Source: an uncultured Fretibacterium sp. (GTDB taxonomy: Bacteria > Synergistota > Synergistia > Synergistales > Aminobacteriaceae). From it: DNA of 27,410 nucleotides. Location of the stretch: assembly GCA_937900285.1 (NCBI GenBank), contig CALCEM010000020.1, positions 1 to 27,410 of the forward strand, given 5' to 3'. The notes beneath the pieces are model-generated. The model had not been told where the DNA came from and searched no databases. It was given only the letters and a program-made list of their open reading frames with translations. Positions 10,101 to 17,678 of this stretch are shown here, in pieces. Both the position numbers and the translations under genes were made by a program. How positions within the stretch are numbered: the stretch's first letter is position 1; every line of letters begins with the position of its first letter.

Positions 10101-10768
10101 GGTTTTGTTGTTGTTATATTATAATCTCCGGCCGGAACGTCATTTATTGAAATTTTCCCAATTCCATTATTTGAATTTAGCTGCGCATTAGTTACAACAT
10201 CTTCATGCTTAATTTTCAAAATAGAAGATTTTTGGACTTGTGCCACTCCCGGTTTCGGTCTAATATCAATCCTGTAATTGCCCTCGACATTTATAGAACC
10301 TCTGACGTACGCTTTTGTCTCAAGATCATCAGAAACACACGTTCCACAACAACTGCCATCTAAAATATTTTTTTTATTGAAAGTTGTACTCTGTGAAACG
10401 AGATCAATTTGTTCTCTAAGTCCATCAATTTCCATTTGAATATAATTTCTGTCTTGGCTTGTGAGTGTATCATTAGCGGCCTGTACAGCTAATTCTCTCA
10501 TTCTCATTAACATTGAATTAGTTTGATCAAGTGCACCATCTGCAGTTTGTAACAGTGAAATTCCATCCTGAGCGTTCTGAAGCGCTCTCCTTAAACCAAC
10601 AGTTTGAGATCGTAGCCCATTGCTTATCGCAAATCCCGCAGCATCATCAGCAGAAGAATTTATACGCAGACCAGTCGATAAAGATTTTAAACTCTTTTCA
10701 AGTTTATTCGTGTTGGAATTCAAAGAATTAAACGCGATAATACCCGAAATATTATTATTTATTCTCAT
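7145..10768 (-). CDS. fliC: Very long flagellin with expanded central region
   Basis: Structural subunit of the flagellar filament, exported by the flagellar type III system. Conserved ends are present: N-terminal D0/D1 helices (about 1-135, with STGLRINSSADDAAGFAIS at 31-49) and C-terminal D1/D0 helices (about 1110-1207, ending MLAQANQMPNSVLSLF). Typical flagellins have 250-550 residues; here about 950 residues separate the ends. The centre is rich in Ser, Thr, Asn and Gly and looks beta-rich. Three modules of about 80-90 residues recur at about 251-330, 387-475 and 507-598, each with an IP-[IL]-S/T-like strand, then L/I-[ND]-G-[KR] (288, 437, 556) and a Y-x-I strand. A segment near 910-930 (TLNASDTLNDVRLKL) resembles the flagellin IN motif. 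A C-C-x-x-C motif (140-144) sits just after the N-terminal helices. The ATG at 10768 has only a weak ribosome site (AGGTG). The gene has its own promoter and terminator. Confidence 0.93.
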   Translation of the reverse strand: MRINNNISGIIAFNSLNSNTNKLEKSLKSLSTGLRINSSADDAAGFAISNGLRSQTVGLRRALQNAQDGISLLQTADGALDQTNSMLMRMRELAVQAANDTLTSQDRNYIQMEIDGLREQIDLVSQSTTFNKKNILDGSCCGTCVSDDLETKAYVRGSINVEGNYRIDIRPKPGVAQVQKSSILKIKHEDVVTNAQLNSNNGIGKISINDVPAGDYNITTTKPGGGQVEITYDSVLTGTVTEANTSGLPETMTLEFTDSDGNTVQYAIPLSEDDNTESKVASVITKQLDGRTITIGEQSYELKAEDNGNGTYKISYTTEQEFPTITEINSSVTAFKYEPTTKPSTKSESQNTYLKLLGSHTYDIGGTNTSKATQTQTKASATVNGKGITFPYSINFTFTDQNSNATGNIPITISDPGGSMSDDQKAAYVASKISEGLNGKKVKLSDNSEEEISCSVSDRAFTVQMPGKFKIETDAPFSLNESNSTTYVYNFSGSDTVTKGNTTDAKETIKFTFYYGTYSNYYASYALDSYSSSAIEVPIASGMSENQVAKQIADTINGKQITIRGQQIKLKAEANGANYTITTPESFNSSGRFQIAATVTTSATTSASGKTQATLNAGYPKENQVTKSSGAVVNLTGFYGDEEAQKSLSMSVDSKSENNASMLFEVKNKSVDELTGRSTITLSAISNVLKTDGSTASYEKEFIFSSLGNTVDIGALLGKNEAGNFNEDYLKLTLDPAKFDLGDKFVYNVSGNGSTNKPADVALYVTGSLDDTWAYSWGENEVNNVSYNDAEIQYNLNSNAVSTRLVHFRNFYLNSDNGRVHNGEISIEFTSDFGEAAQKFPDPPTPEDIESGKARENELTLASFSANYVGKIATGNTKLRDIEQFWTKSGVFMLETPQVINITQGDGKRTSVTLNASDTLNDVRLKLNTAISEGLDQGRYITGGNANNIVTFVENPTIGSGAETVKGTFLIRSLIPGSAGRLSFSSSYGELIDSLALNTIYEPSETSYLASVYDAHDGSVIASNVETSENILKGIIDKNIDIEFNPMATMDANWSKSDKNFILNSKDPIYSTVVHVVKNRTTLQIGTFEGEDFPIEIADMSSDGLGINSVNVMNHDTASRSITVLDNAIRRVSVQRSKIGAQQNYLESRINDLTVTNTNLTTAESRIRDTDMAENMMEFVRLQILNQSGTSMLAQANQMPNSVLSLF

Positions 10769-10902
10769 GATACAGCACCTACTTTCAGATTAAGATAAGA
10801 ATTTTTCAGCGAAGATAAATAATAAACTCGTTTACTTCTTCATTCTTAATTTTTATTTTTTGAATCACATCCAGTTATTAAATTTTATTGTCATATATTC
10901 GT

Positions 10903-10929
10903 GTATCGGATAATTTAATATTTAACTTA
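10903..10929 (-). promoter_or_regulatory. Candidate sigma-28 (FliA/SigD) flagellar promoter
   Basis: On the minus strand TAAGTTAA (10929-10922), an 11-base spacer and TCCGATAC (10910-10903) match the sigma-28 layout TAAAGTTT-N11-GCCGATAA with exact spacing and six of eight matches in the -10 box. The -35 box fits less well. It lies about 135 bases before the flagellin ATG, predicting a leader near 125 bases. Late flagellin genes are the classical sigma-28 targets. Confidence 0.6.
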
Positions 10930-10932
10930 AAA

Positions 10933-10985
10933 TAAAAAAAATATGCCGCCAGAAAATTAAAATTTATTTTTATAATTCCGACAGC
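10933..10985 (-). terminator. Terminator of the TRAP permease gene
   Basis: On the minus strand GCTGTCGGAA (10985-10976) pairs with TTCTGGCGGC (10954-10945), ten pairs including three G-U, around a 21-base A+T loop, followed by ATATTTTTTTTATTTT. It ends right before the flagellin promoter, insulating the two genes. Confidence 0.7.
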
Positions 10986-11023
10986 ATGCTTAAAAATTTA
11001 TATTTTATGTTTATATCTTTACT

Positions 11024-12988
11024 TTATTTGCGAGAAAAATATTGTACCGCACATACAAATATTATTAAAATTAATCCGCTTAAATCCGTTAATAATCCGG
11101 GCACTAACATTAATAATCCTCCAGCACAAATTATTAAACGCTTTAAAATATTCATCCGCCCGTATAAATATCCGTTTAACGCACTCGCCACTCCAAATAT
11201 ACCTATTAACGCCGTTACACAAATTAATATCACGTTCGCAAAAATTAATATATCCGTCAAAAATTCTGATGCGTTCGAAATTTCTATAACCGGCCGCAAA
11301 TTTTCAAATAACATCGCCGGCTCAAACGCAAATATATACGGAACTATAAACGCAGCTATCGCCAAACGTGTCGCATTAAATGCCGTCTTCATCGGTGAAG
11401 CCTTCGCTATCGCAGAACCAGCATAAGCCGCTAAAGCTACGGGCGGAGTTATATCGGCGACTATTCCAAAATAAAACACAAAGAAATGCGCACAAATTTT
11501 TGCGATCCCTATTTGTTTGGCCATTAAGATCGGCGCACAGGTCGCAGCCATTATGCAATAATTCGCAGTCGTCGGAACTCCCATCCCTAAAATTATGCAG
11601 CATATCATCGTCAATATTAATGCTATGAACGTATGTCCGCCGGAAATATTTACGACCATTGAAATTAATTCTGAAGCTAATCCGGTAGAAGTTATGCAAC
11701 CTGCTACGAGTCCAGCCATTGCACATGCTACAGCCACCGTTATAACTCCTTTGCCTCCTGCTTCCAACGCGTCGAGAATTTTTTTAAAATTTATTCTGTC
11801 GTCCGAGTTAAATAACCCGACTATAATGCTAATTCCGATCGCTACAGTCGCAGAAAATTGCATCGTGTACATATTCGTTGAAACTAAAATTACAAGAATT
11901 ATCAACGGCAATAATAAATATATTTTCGGCAATAAATTTTTTAATTTCGGTAATTCATTTTTTGGAATTCCTTTTAAACCTAATTTTTTAGCTTCAAGAT
12001 GTACGGCCATATATATCCCAACAAAATATAATACAGCTGGCAAAATCGCTTTTAATGCAACTTCTGAATATTGAATCCCCATGTATTCCGCCATTAAAAA
12101 AGCTGCTGCTCCCATTATCGGAGGCATGATCTGTCCACCCGTAGAAGCTGCTGCCTCAACTGCTCCGGCGAATTCAGGTTTATATCCTGTGCGCTTCATC
12201 ATCGGAATCGTAACGGAACCAGTCGTAACAGTATTACCCACTGAAGACCCCGAAACCATTCCGCATAAAGCTGAAGAAATTACGGCAACTTTTGCAGGCC
12301 CTCCAGCACTCGCACCGGCTACAGCGTTGGCTAAATCTATAAAAAATTTTGAAATTCCTGTACGTTCGAGAAATGCTCCGAAAATTATAAACACAACTAT
12401 ATATTTCGCACATACATCAATCGGTACGCTCCTAAAGCCATCACCAGTCGAGTAATATAAATCGTAAATTACTTTTCCAAATCTCACATTACAAAACGCA
12501 TAAACCATTAACGCACCGACGACGCATAAAATTGGAATTCCTACGCATCTCCGACATAATTCCATCGTTGAAATTATCGCTAATATTGCCATCGAAACAT
12601 TAAAATAATAATTTGGATTCCGTAAGCTCGTTATCCGCAACGCCATTTTTATAATGCTCTCAGCGTTCCAGGCAAAATAAAAAAACGGAATCACTCCGGC
12701 CAACATGATTAAAATATCATAAAACGGCATGTTATTAATTTTTACGTGATGTCTGCTCAACGGATAATTTAAATATCCCATGATTAATATTAATCCCAAA
12801 AATATATTTAATTTTATTTCGGGCATGGTCGTGCTGAACAACGTTACATATATGCAGTACAACGAAAATAATATACTCAGGCATCTAACAAAAATTTTAG
12901 GAGTTCCTTCCCAAATTCTGGTATTAGATTCGCGGTCATATTTTTTCATTACGGCATCTAGATCATTGTTTAAATTCGATTCACTCAA
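11024..12988 (-). CDS. TRAP transporter permease, 4TM/12TM fusion (DctQM type)
   Basis: Membrane component of a tripartite ATP-independent periplasmic transporter: solute uptake driven by a Na+ or H+ gradient, with the solute delivered by the TAXI receptor encoded just upstream. The 654 residues join the small DctQ-like part (about 35-150) to the large DctM-like part (about 150-560), as is usual for TAXI systems. Visible family motifs include GGPAKVAVISSALCGMVSGS, NTVTTGSVTIPMMKRTGY, ASTGGQIMPPIMGAAAF and GMGVPTTANYCIMA, followed by ADITPPVALAAYA. The C-terminus (RLIICAGGLLMLVPGLLTD) matches the tail often attached to these permeases. The start is TTG at 12988 with GGAG 10 bases before it; an ATG directly after that GGAG runs into a stop after five codons. 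Substrate is unknown; relatives carry C4-dicarboxylates, glutamate or other organic acids. Confidence 0.92.
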   Translation of the reverse strand: MSESNLNNDLDAVMKKYDRESNTRIWEGTPKIFVRCLSILFSLYCIYVTLFSTTMPEIKLNIFLGLILIMGYLNYPLSRHHVKINNMPFYDILIMLAGVIPFFYFAWNAESIIKMALRITSLRNPNYYFNVSMAILAIISTMELCRRCVGIPILCVVGALMVYAFCNVRFGKVIYDLYYSTGDGFRSVPIDVCAKYIVVFIIFGAFLERTGISKFFIDLANAVAGASAGGPAKVAVISSALCGMVSGSSVGNTVTTGSVTIPMMKRTGYKPEFAGAVEAAASTGGQIMPPIMGAAAFLMAEYMGIQYSEVALKAILPAVLYFVGIYMAVHLEAKKLGLKGIPKNELPKLKNLLPKIYLLLPLIILVILVSTNMYTMQFSATVAIGISIIVGLFNSDDRINFKKILDALEAGGKGVITVAVACAMAGLVAGCITSTGLASELISMVVNISGGHTFIALILTMICCIILGMGVPTTANYCIMAATCAPILMAKQIGIAKICAHFFVFYFGIVADITPPVALAAYAGSAIAKASPMKTAFNATRLAIAAFIVPYIFAFEPAMLFENLRPVIEISNASEFLTDILIFANVILICVTALIGIFGVASALNGYLYGRMNILKRLIICAGGLLMLVPGLLTDLSGLILIIFVCAVQYFSRK

Positions 12989-13010
12989 TTTTTTTCATCT
13001 CCAGTTTAAA

Positions 13011-13058
13011 ACAAAAAACCGGCCATGAGTTTTATATTTATTTCATTCTCAGAGCCGG
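13011..13058 (-). terminator. Intergenic terminator or attenuator between TAXI receptor and TRAP permease
   Basis: On the minus strand CCGGC-TC-TGAG (13058-13048 region) pairs with CTCA-TG-GCCGG (ending 13019), with a two-base internal loop, and is followed by TTTTTTGTTTT. It lies between the receptor stop and the permease start. Partial read-through would give more receptor than permease, a common arrangement for binding-protein-dependent transporters. Confidence 0.7.
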
Positions 13059-13089
13059 AATTATTTTATTTTATATTTTAAAATTTCAT

Positions 13090-13110
13090 ATTGCTTGTTA
13101 CTTGTGACTT
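13090..13110. repeat. Degenerate 7-base tandem repeat, three copies
   Basis: The units ATTGCTT, GTTACTT and GTGACTT follow one another just past the TAXI receptor stop codon. Adjacent copies agree at five or six of seven bases. Sequence differs from the two perfect 7-base arrays elsewhere in the window, and no promoter match precedes it. Confidence 0.5.
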
Positions 13111-13129
13111 GAAAATTAAAAATTTTATT

Positions 13130-14089
13130 TTATTTATACGGCACTTTTATTCCTTTTTCGTCAAAAAATTTAACCGCTCCGGGATGATATGGCACTGCAC
13201 TATATGAAGCAGCAAAATTTAAATTTAATTCCTTGCCTTTTGCGTGAGCCTCTGAAATTTCATCTTGATGTTCAAAAATCGCGTATAAAAAATTATAAAC
13301 ATCTGCTCCAGAAACTTCATCAAGCGCAATTACTACCGCTCCAACTGCTACGGTCTTCACATCTTCATCAGTTCCGTAAACATCTTTTTTAATCGTGTTC
13401 GGACTGTAATAAGGCGATTGAGCAATTAATTTATTTGTATGATCATCATCAAATCCAACGAGATAAACTTTTTTTGTGGTCGCTAAAGATGTAACGGCCG
13501 TTGTCGGTGCACCTGCTACTATGAAAGCCGCATCAATTTTTCCGTCCTGCAATGCCTCAACACTGTCGCCAAATGATTGATATGTCGGCTTTATATCTTT
13601 TTCAATATCGAGGCCGTAAGCGCTCAAAACATCAACAGCATTAAAATATACTCCTGAACCTGCTGCACCAACTGAAACGCTTTTTCCCTTTAAATCTGCA
13701 ACCGTTTTAATTTCAGGATTGATCGTGACGATCTGAACTTGTTCCATGTATAAATTTGCTACAGTTGAAAAATTTGTTACAGGCTCTTCAAATAATCTCA
13801 TTCCGCGATATGCATAAGCCCCGACATCAGTCTGAACAAATCCCAAATTTGCATCGCCGTCATCCATAGCTTCAATATTAGCTTTTGATCCGCCGGAAGT
13901 TATAGCAGTAATTTTTGTGCTGGTGTATTCGTTTACTTTCCCGGCCAAAACTCCGCCGAATCCGTAATAAGTTCCCTGCGCTCCGCCAGTCGAAAAAATT
14001 AATTTACTTCCGCCCTCCATCGGTTCGGCATAAACTAAACTCGCTAAGCCCAAAATAAGCACTAACGCGAATAAAATTTTTTTCATCAT
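13130..14089 (-). CDS. TAXI-family TRAP transporter solute receptor
   Basis: Periplasmic receptor that binds the solute and passes it to the fused TRAP permease encoded downstream. The 319 residues begin with a clear signal peptide (MMKKILFALVLILGLASLVYA, cleavage expected after YA at about 21). The mature start LIFSTGGAQGTYYGFGG is the typical TAXI N-terminal motif, and the long segment from about 110 to 200 (VADLKGKSVSVGAAGSG, then EALQDGKIDAAFIVAGAPT) is the conserved ligand-binding core. Two adjacent ATG codons form the start; AGGAG lies about 15 bases upstream, a long spacing. Upstream there are only 63 bases to the radical SAM stop, without an evident terminator, so partial cotranscription with that gene is possible. 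Ligand cannot be read; glutamate is known for some relatives. Confidence 0.93.
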   Translation of the reverse strand: MMKKILFALVLILGLASLVYAEPMEGGSKLIFSTGGAQGTYYGFGGVLAGKVNEYTSTKITAITSGGSKANIEAMDDGDANLGFVQTDVGAYAYRGMRLFEEPVTNFSTVANLYMEQVQIVTINPEIKTVADLKGKSVSVGAAGSGVYFNAVDVLSAYGLDIEKDIKPTYQSFGDSVEALQDGKIDAAFIVAGAPTTAVTSLATTKKVYLVGFDDDHTNKLIAQSPYYSPNTIKKDVYGTDEDVKTVAVGAVVIALDEVSGADVYNFLYAIFEHQDEISEAHAKGKELNLNFAASYSAVPYHPGAVKFFDEKGIKVPYK

Positions 14090-14152
14090 GATGAAACATT
14101 CACGCTCCTAAAAATTTTTAATTTCGTGAATTATTTTAATATTTTATATTTT

Positions 14153-15058
14153 TTACGTCCATTCTGAAATTTTTCGCTCACTTTGATGCCATTTACCATA
14201 TCTCACATGCGCAAGATCGCAATAACCGCAGACCGGTGTAGGCTCAATTAACTTTTTTAAAATATATTCACCGTCCGGAGCTTCATAAATATCTATATAA
14301 TCTTTTTCTGTAACGGGTATATTTTGCTTAAAAAATTTATTAAAATGCCTTATACACGGAACGCTTGAACATGTATATAATTTTCCGTGACTTAGCATTA
14401 TGCACCAATTGGGTTTATAGCAATCAACAAAATTTTTTTTGTAATTCACCGTTTTATTTAAAAGTAATGGACGCGTCATAAATTTAAATTCTTTACCGAT
14501 GTCATTTTCGCGCCACCAGTTTATATAAATTCCGTACTCTTTAGCCAGTGCTTTTATTTTTTCGTGATCAATATTTACGGGATAACATGTTATATACAAG
14601 CCAATATTATAATCGCGAAGTGTCTCCCAAAATTCTTTTGACTGCTGCAACAATAAAAGGCCGTTCGTATAAACATCAATTTCACCAGATGTAAAATTTT
14701 CCCGCGAAATCTTCATAAGCTGTAAAAGGTCAGGATGTAATAAAGGCTCGCCACCGAGTAAATATATTCTTTCTGTTTCGTGATTAAATAAATTTCCTAA
14801 ACGTTCAAAATCTTTTTTAAACTCTTCAACGCTTATAAATTCCGGTTCTGCTAAAGGTGAAAAATTATCACACGAAGCACAATTTAAATTACAATGTTCA
14901 ACGAGATGAATTTCAAATTTTATTTTTTCGCGCTTCTTTTTTAACGGGAGATGAAGCAGTATTTTTAAATTAATTTCCAGCGGTCTTAATCTTGAACGCA
15001 AACGATGATATAAATTAATTATAAATTTCGGTGTTATTTTCTTCAGGAAGCGTTTCAT
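14153..15058 (-). CDS. Radical SAM protein with additional cysteine cluster, substrate unknown
   Basis: A 301-residue radical SAM enzyme. The 4Fe-4S motif C56-x3-C60-x2-C63 (CNLNCASC), GGEPLLHP (102-109) and DVYTNG (128-133) are the classical core. Six further cysteines in the C-terminal part (C213, C219, C230, C235, C277, C280, the last in VCGYC) suggest a SPASM-like or other auxiliary cluster. Residues 1-47 are very basic and amphipathic (KRFLKK, RLRSRLRPL, LKKKREK), compatible with attachment to the inner face of the membrane. Proteins of this general build occur in surface-polysaccharide gene sets and in peptide modification, but no specific family name can be given. It has its own strong promoter with a heptamer repeat, shared with the glycosyltransferase gene at 21019. 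The ATG has only a weak ribosome site (GGGGG, nine bases away). Confidence 0.8.
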   Translation of the reverse strand: MKRFLKKITPKFIINLYHRLRSRLRPLEINLKILLHLPLKKKREKIKFEIHLVEHCNLNCASCDNFSPLAEPEFISVEEFKKDFERLGNLFNHETERIYLLGGEPLLHPDLLQLMKISRENFTSGEIDVYTNGLLLLQQSKEFWETLRDYNIGLYITCYPVNIDHEKIKALAKEYGIYINWWRENDIGKEFKFMTRPLLLNKTVNYKKNFVDCYKPNWCIMLSHGKLYTCSSVPCIRHFNKFFKQNIPVTEKDYIDIYEAPDGEYILKKLIEPTPVCGYCDLAHVRYGKWHQSERKISEWT

Positions 15059-15120
15059 CCGCGAACGCCCCCAAACTTAAACGGGAAGAAATTCAGATTA
15101 TGAAAAGTTACATAACTATT

Positions 15121-15151
15121 GCCACGAGCCACGAGCCACGAGCCACGAGCC
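15121..15151 (-). repeat. Perfect heptamer tandem repeat GGCTCGT x4 at a predicted transcription start
   Basis: Reading the minus strand from 15151, four identical copies of GGCTCGT are followed by GGC (31 bases). The array starts directly after the -10 box of the radical SAM promoter, so the predicted start of transcription falls at the end of the first copy and the RNA would begin with repeat copies. Confidence 0.95.
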
Positions 15152-15181
15152 ATTATACATATTTATGCCCAATTTTGTCAA
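15152..15181 (-). promoter_or_regulatory. Strong sigma-70 promoter of the radical SAM gene
   Basis: On the minus strand perfect TTGACA (15181-15176), an 18-base spacer and perfect TATAAT (15157-15152). A G+C-rich stretch (GGCTCGT) follows the -10 box. The predicted leader to the ATG at 15058 is about 86 bases and contains TTCTTCCCGTTT (15090-15079), a block nearly identical to one in the leader of the glycosyltransferase gene. Confidence 0.85.
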
Positions 15182-15217
15182 CCCCTCAAAGTAAATTTAA
15201 TTTCCAGATATTATAAA

Positions 15218-15244
15218 GCAGACCCGGAATTTTTACGAGCCTGC
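15218..15244 (-). terminator. Terminator of the MscS-type channel gene
   Basis: On the minus strand GCAGGCTCG (15244-15236) pairs with CGGGTCTGC (15226-15218), nine pairs including two G-U, around a nine-base loop, followed by TTTATAATAT. It lies 16 bases past the channel stop codon and before the radical SAM promoter. Confidence 0.65.
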
Positions 15245-15260
15245 CTCATGTTTTAAATTT

Positions 15261-17555
15261 TTATTGCTTATTCTCGTTGTCGTTTGTTTCGTCAGAATTT
15301 TTTTCAAGCTCGACATTTTTAATTTTATTTTCAAGCCGCGTAACGTGCATAACTCTTTGCGGATATGGTATTTCAATATTTTCACGCTCGAATACTGCTT
15401 TTATGTGATGACGCATGTCGCTCGAAACTTTCATACCCGAAGAAGTTTTTAAATCTATCCAGTAATATATTTCATATTCAAGCGCGTAATCTCCGAAATT
15501 TTTAAATATTACAAACGGCGCAGGGTCCTTTAATACTTTTGAATGACCTTTAACAATTTCCATTAATAAATTTTCAACTTCGCGAGTGTCAGAATTATAA
15601 CCCACTCCAACTTTTAAAATTTCGCGCTTCTTCATGTCCGAGCCGGTCCAGTTCGTTACGCTGTTCTCTAAAAAATACCTGTTCGGTAAAACTACATCGA
15701 AGCCATCCCAAGTTTTTATTGTCGTTGAACGCGAGCCAATGTCCTCAACTTTTCCGGAGGTCCCGGCAACTTCGATTATGTCATTAACTTTAAACGGCCG
15801 GCTGAATATTACAATGAAACCAGAAATTAAATTATTAAATATGTTCTGCATTCCGAAACCTATACCGACCGCCATAGCTCCTCCCATAAATGCAAACGCC
15901 GTTAAAGGAATGTCGACAATGTTTAAAGCTATTAATACAAACGCTATCCATAAAATATAAAATACTATTCGTTGAATTGCATTTGCTGCGGTTATGCTGG
16001 ATTTTGCACGGCGTATTATTCTGCGCTTTAATAAATTGCTGCCCCACGAACTTAAAAAGAAGCTCGACAAAAATACTAATACAGCAATAATTAATTTACT
16101 GACCGTTACTGAATAGCCCTCGCCGTCCCATAATTTTGTATTTAAAAACGCCATTACAGTTTCTTTGCTGAAATCCGTAACTTTTTCAGCCAGTCTCAAC
16201 GCGCTTAAATTATTATTTGCTTCAGAGTTTAATCTCTGGTTTAAAAATACTAAATCTGGGATAAAACTTTCATAACGGTTCATTATGTCAGAAATAATTT
16301 TTTGTTGATTGTCCAGAGCTTTTAACATATTTTGACGCGTTACATCGTTAAGCCCTTCGGAATTTGCTTGAGTTTGAGTTTCTGAAATCTGTTTTAAAAT
16401 TCTTGACTCCAGCGAGCGCACACTTTCAAGCTGTCTCTGTAAATCGTTAATTTTTTTTTCGGATTCATCGCGTATTTTCCAAATTTCCTCACCGGGAACA
16501 CGATCATTAAATAATTTAAATCTGTTCTTCCAAATGTCTTGGGCTTCACGATTTAAAGAAATTTCCTCTTCAATGACGGAGATCATATATTCCCAATATG
16601 TAACGCGTGCCGAACGTGCTAAATAATTCGATGAAGCAGAACTCAAAGGATATATATCAGATTTTCCGAGCGTAATTTTTGCGCGGGTTAATGCCAAGTT
16701 TGCAGAGTCTAAAGCTTTCCGGGCTTCTTTCATTTCGTTAGTAAGCTCGTTAATTCGGTTTTGTATTTTTTCGAGATTTGAATCGAGAATTTTTTGCGTG
16801 AAAACTAAATTTCCAGAAATATTTACCAGCCTTCTGCGCAATCTTTTTATTTCGTTGACGTTCTGATCAAATGTTTTTTTCAGCCCTCGCACCTGCATTT
16901 GAGATAACGCAATATTTAACCTGACGTTTTCAAGCTGTAATAAATGCGTCCTGGGAAGTTCCAAACCTGTCCCGCCCTCCTGAGCTTCTTTTAATTCCTG
17001 TTTTAATCTGACAGCTTCCGCCAAATCCAAACGCAATTTACTTATTTTTGACTGCAAATAAAATACTTGAATGTCCAGCCCCCTCGAAGTTCTTGTAATT
17101 TCTTTTCGTAATTCATCGCTCATGTTTATATCCGGCGAATTTTGTACGGCTAAATCTGTAACGTTTGTAATATCAGCAGAAATTTTTTTATTTGCCCGTT
17201 CTTCAATCGTTTGAATAAGCGAAGCATAAGAGGCCCAAGAAATATTTAATTCTGATAAAATTCTCTCGTGTAATTCTCTTTGTTCAGGAGTATAGCCCCA
17301 CACGGCCATATCATCCGAAACTGTTTCGGATAATTTTGCAAGCTCGTTAATTCGATTTTCAACGCTTGTTTTATCGAGTTTTATTTCTGCGAGTTCTTCT
17401 TTAATTGATTTTCTCAACGCTGAAATATCATTGCTGATTTCAAGCTGAACGCTGATAATATAATCCGTTCCAAGCTCCTGAACTTCTGCCGAATATCCCG
17501 GAACGATCAGCGCAATTAAAAATATTAAACTTAAAATAAATTTCCGAATGTACAT
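15261..17555 (-). CDS. Large MscS-family mechanosensitive channel with periplasmic coiled-coil domain
   Basis: Probable inner-membrane channel that opens under tension and releases solutes on osmotic downshock. The 764-residue protein has a signal peptide (YIRKFILSLIFLIALIVPGYSA), then about 440 residues rich in Glu, Lys, Leu and Arg that read as long coiled-coil helices in the periplasm. Membrane segments follow near 475-505 and 530-600. The pore and beta domain carry MscS hallmarks: GGAMAVGIGFGMQNIFNN, then ISGFIVIFSRPFKVNDIIEV and VLPNRYFLENSVTNW. The highly charged C-terminus ends in a run of Asn and Asp. The layout resembles MscK/MscM-like large channels but is shorter than the roughly 1100 residues of E. 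coli MscK. I prefer the ATG at 17555, with GGTGA about 11 bases upstream, over the in-frame GTG at 17570, which lacks a ribosome site. Confidence 0.88.
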   Translation of the reverse strand: MYIRKFILSLIFLIALIVPGYSAEVQELGTDYIISVQLEISNDISALRKSIKEELAEIKLDKTSVENRINELAKLSETVSDDMAVWGYTPEQRELHERILSELNISWASYASLIQTIEERANKKISADITNVTDLAVQNSPDINMSDELRKEITRTSRGLDIQVFYLQSKISKLRLDLAEAVRLKQELKEAQEGGTGLELPRTHLLQLENVRLNIALSQMQVRGLKKTFDQNVNEIKRLRRRLVNISGNLVFTQKILDSNLEKIQNRINELTNEMKEARKALDSANLALTRAKITLGKSDIYPLSSASSNYLARSARVTYWEYMISVIEEEISLNREAQDIWKNRFKLFNDRVPGEEIWKIRDESEKKINDLQRQLESVRSLESRILKQISETQTQANSEGLNDVTRQNMLKALDNQQKIISDIMNRYESFIPDLVFLNQRLNSEANNNLSALRLAEKVTDFSKETVMAFLNTKLWDGEGYSVTVSKLIIAVLVFLSSFFLSSWGSNLLKRRIIRRAKSSITAANAIQRIVFYILWIAFVLIALNIVDIPLTAFAFMGGAMAVGIGFGMQNIFNNLISGFIVIFSRPFKVNDIIEVAGTSGKVEDIGSRSTTIKTWDGFDVVLPNRYFLENSVTNWTGSDMKKREILKVGVGYNSDTREVENLLMEIVKGHSKVLKDPAPFVIFKNFGDYALEYEIYYWIDLKTSSGMKVSSDMRHHIKAVFERENIEIPYPQRVMHVTRLENKIKNVELEKNSDETNDNENKQ

Positions 17556-17678
17556 ATAAAAAATTTTCACCCCGAAATAAAAATTAAAATTTAAATTAAT
17601 ATAATATTACTTGATTAAATTCCAAAATTAAATTAAAATTCCGTTTCAGTTTCAGAATTTAAATATAAATAAATAATT

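Noticed and set aside
10986..11426. Long plus-strand open frame opposite the 3' part of the TRAP permease gene, and others like it (for example 11595-12074 and 12081-12455).
   Set aside because: They mirror a membrane-protein gene with clear family motifs, lack ribosome sites and have compositions expected of complementary-strand translation.
15121..15151. Reading the GGCTCGT array as a short CRISPR or as an iteron of a replication origin.
   Set aside because: Units are seven bases without spacers, and no dnaA box cluster, rep gene or cas gene is near. Its fixed position after a -10 box fits a promoter role better.
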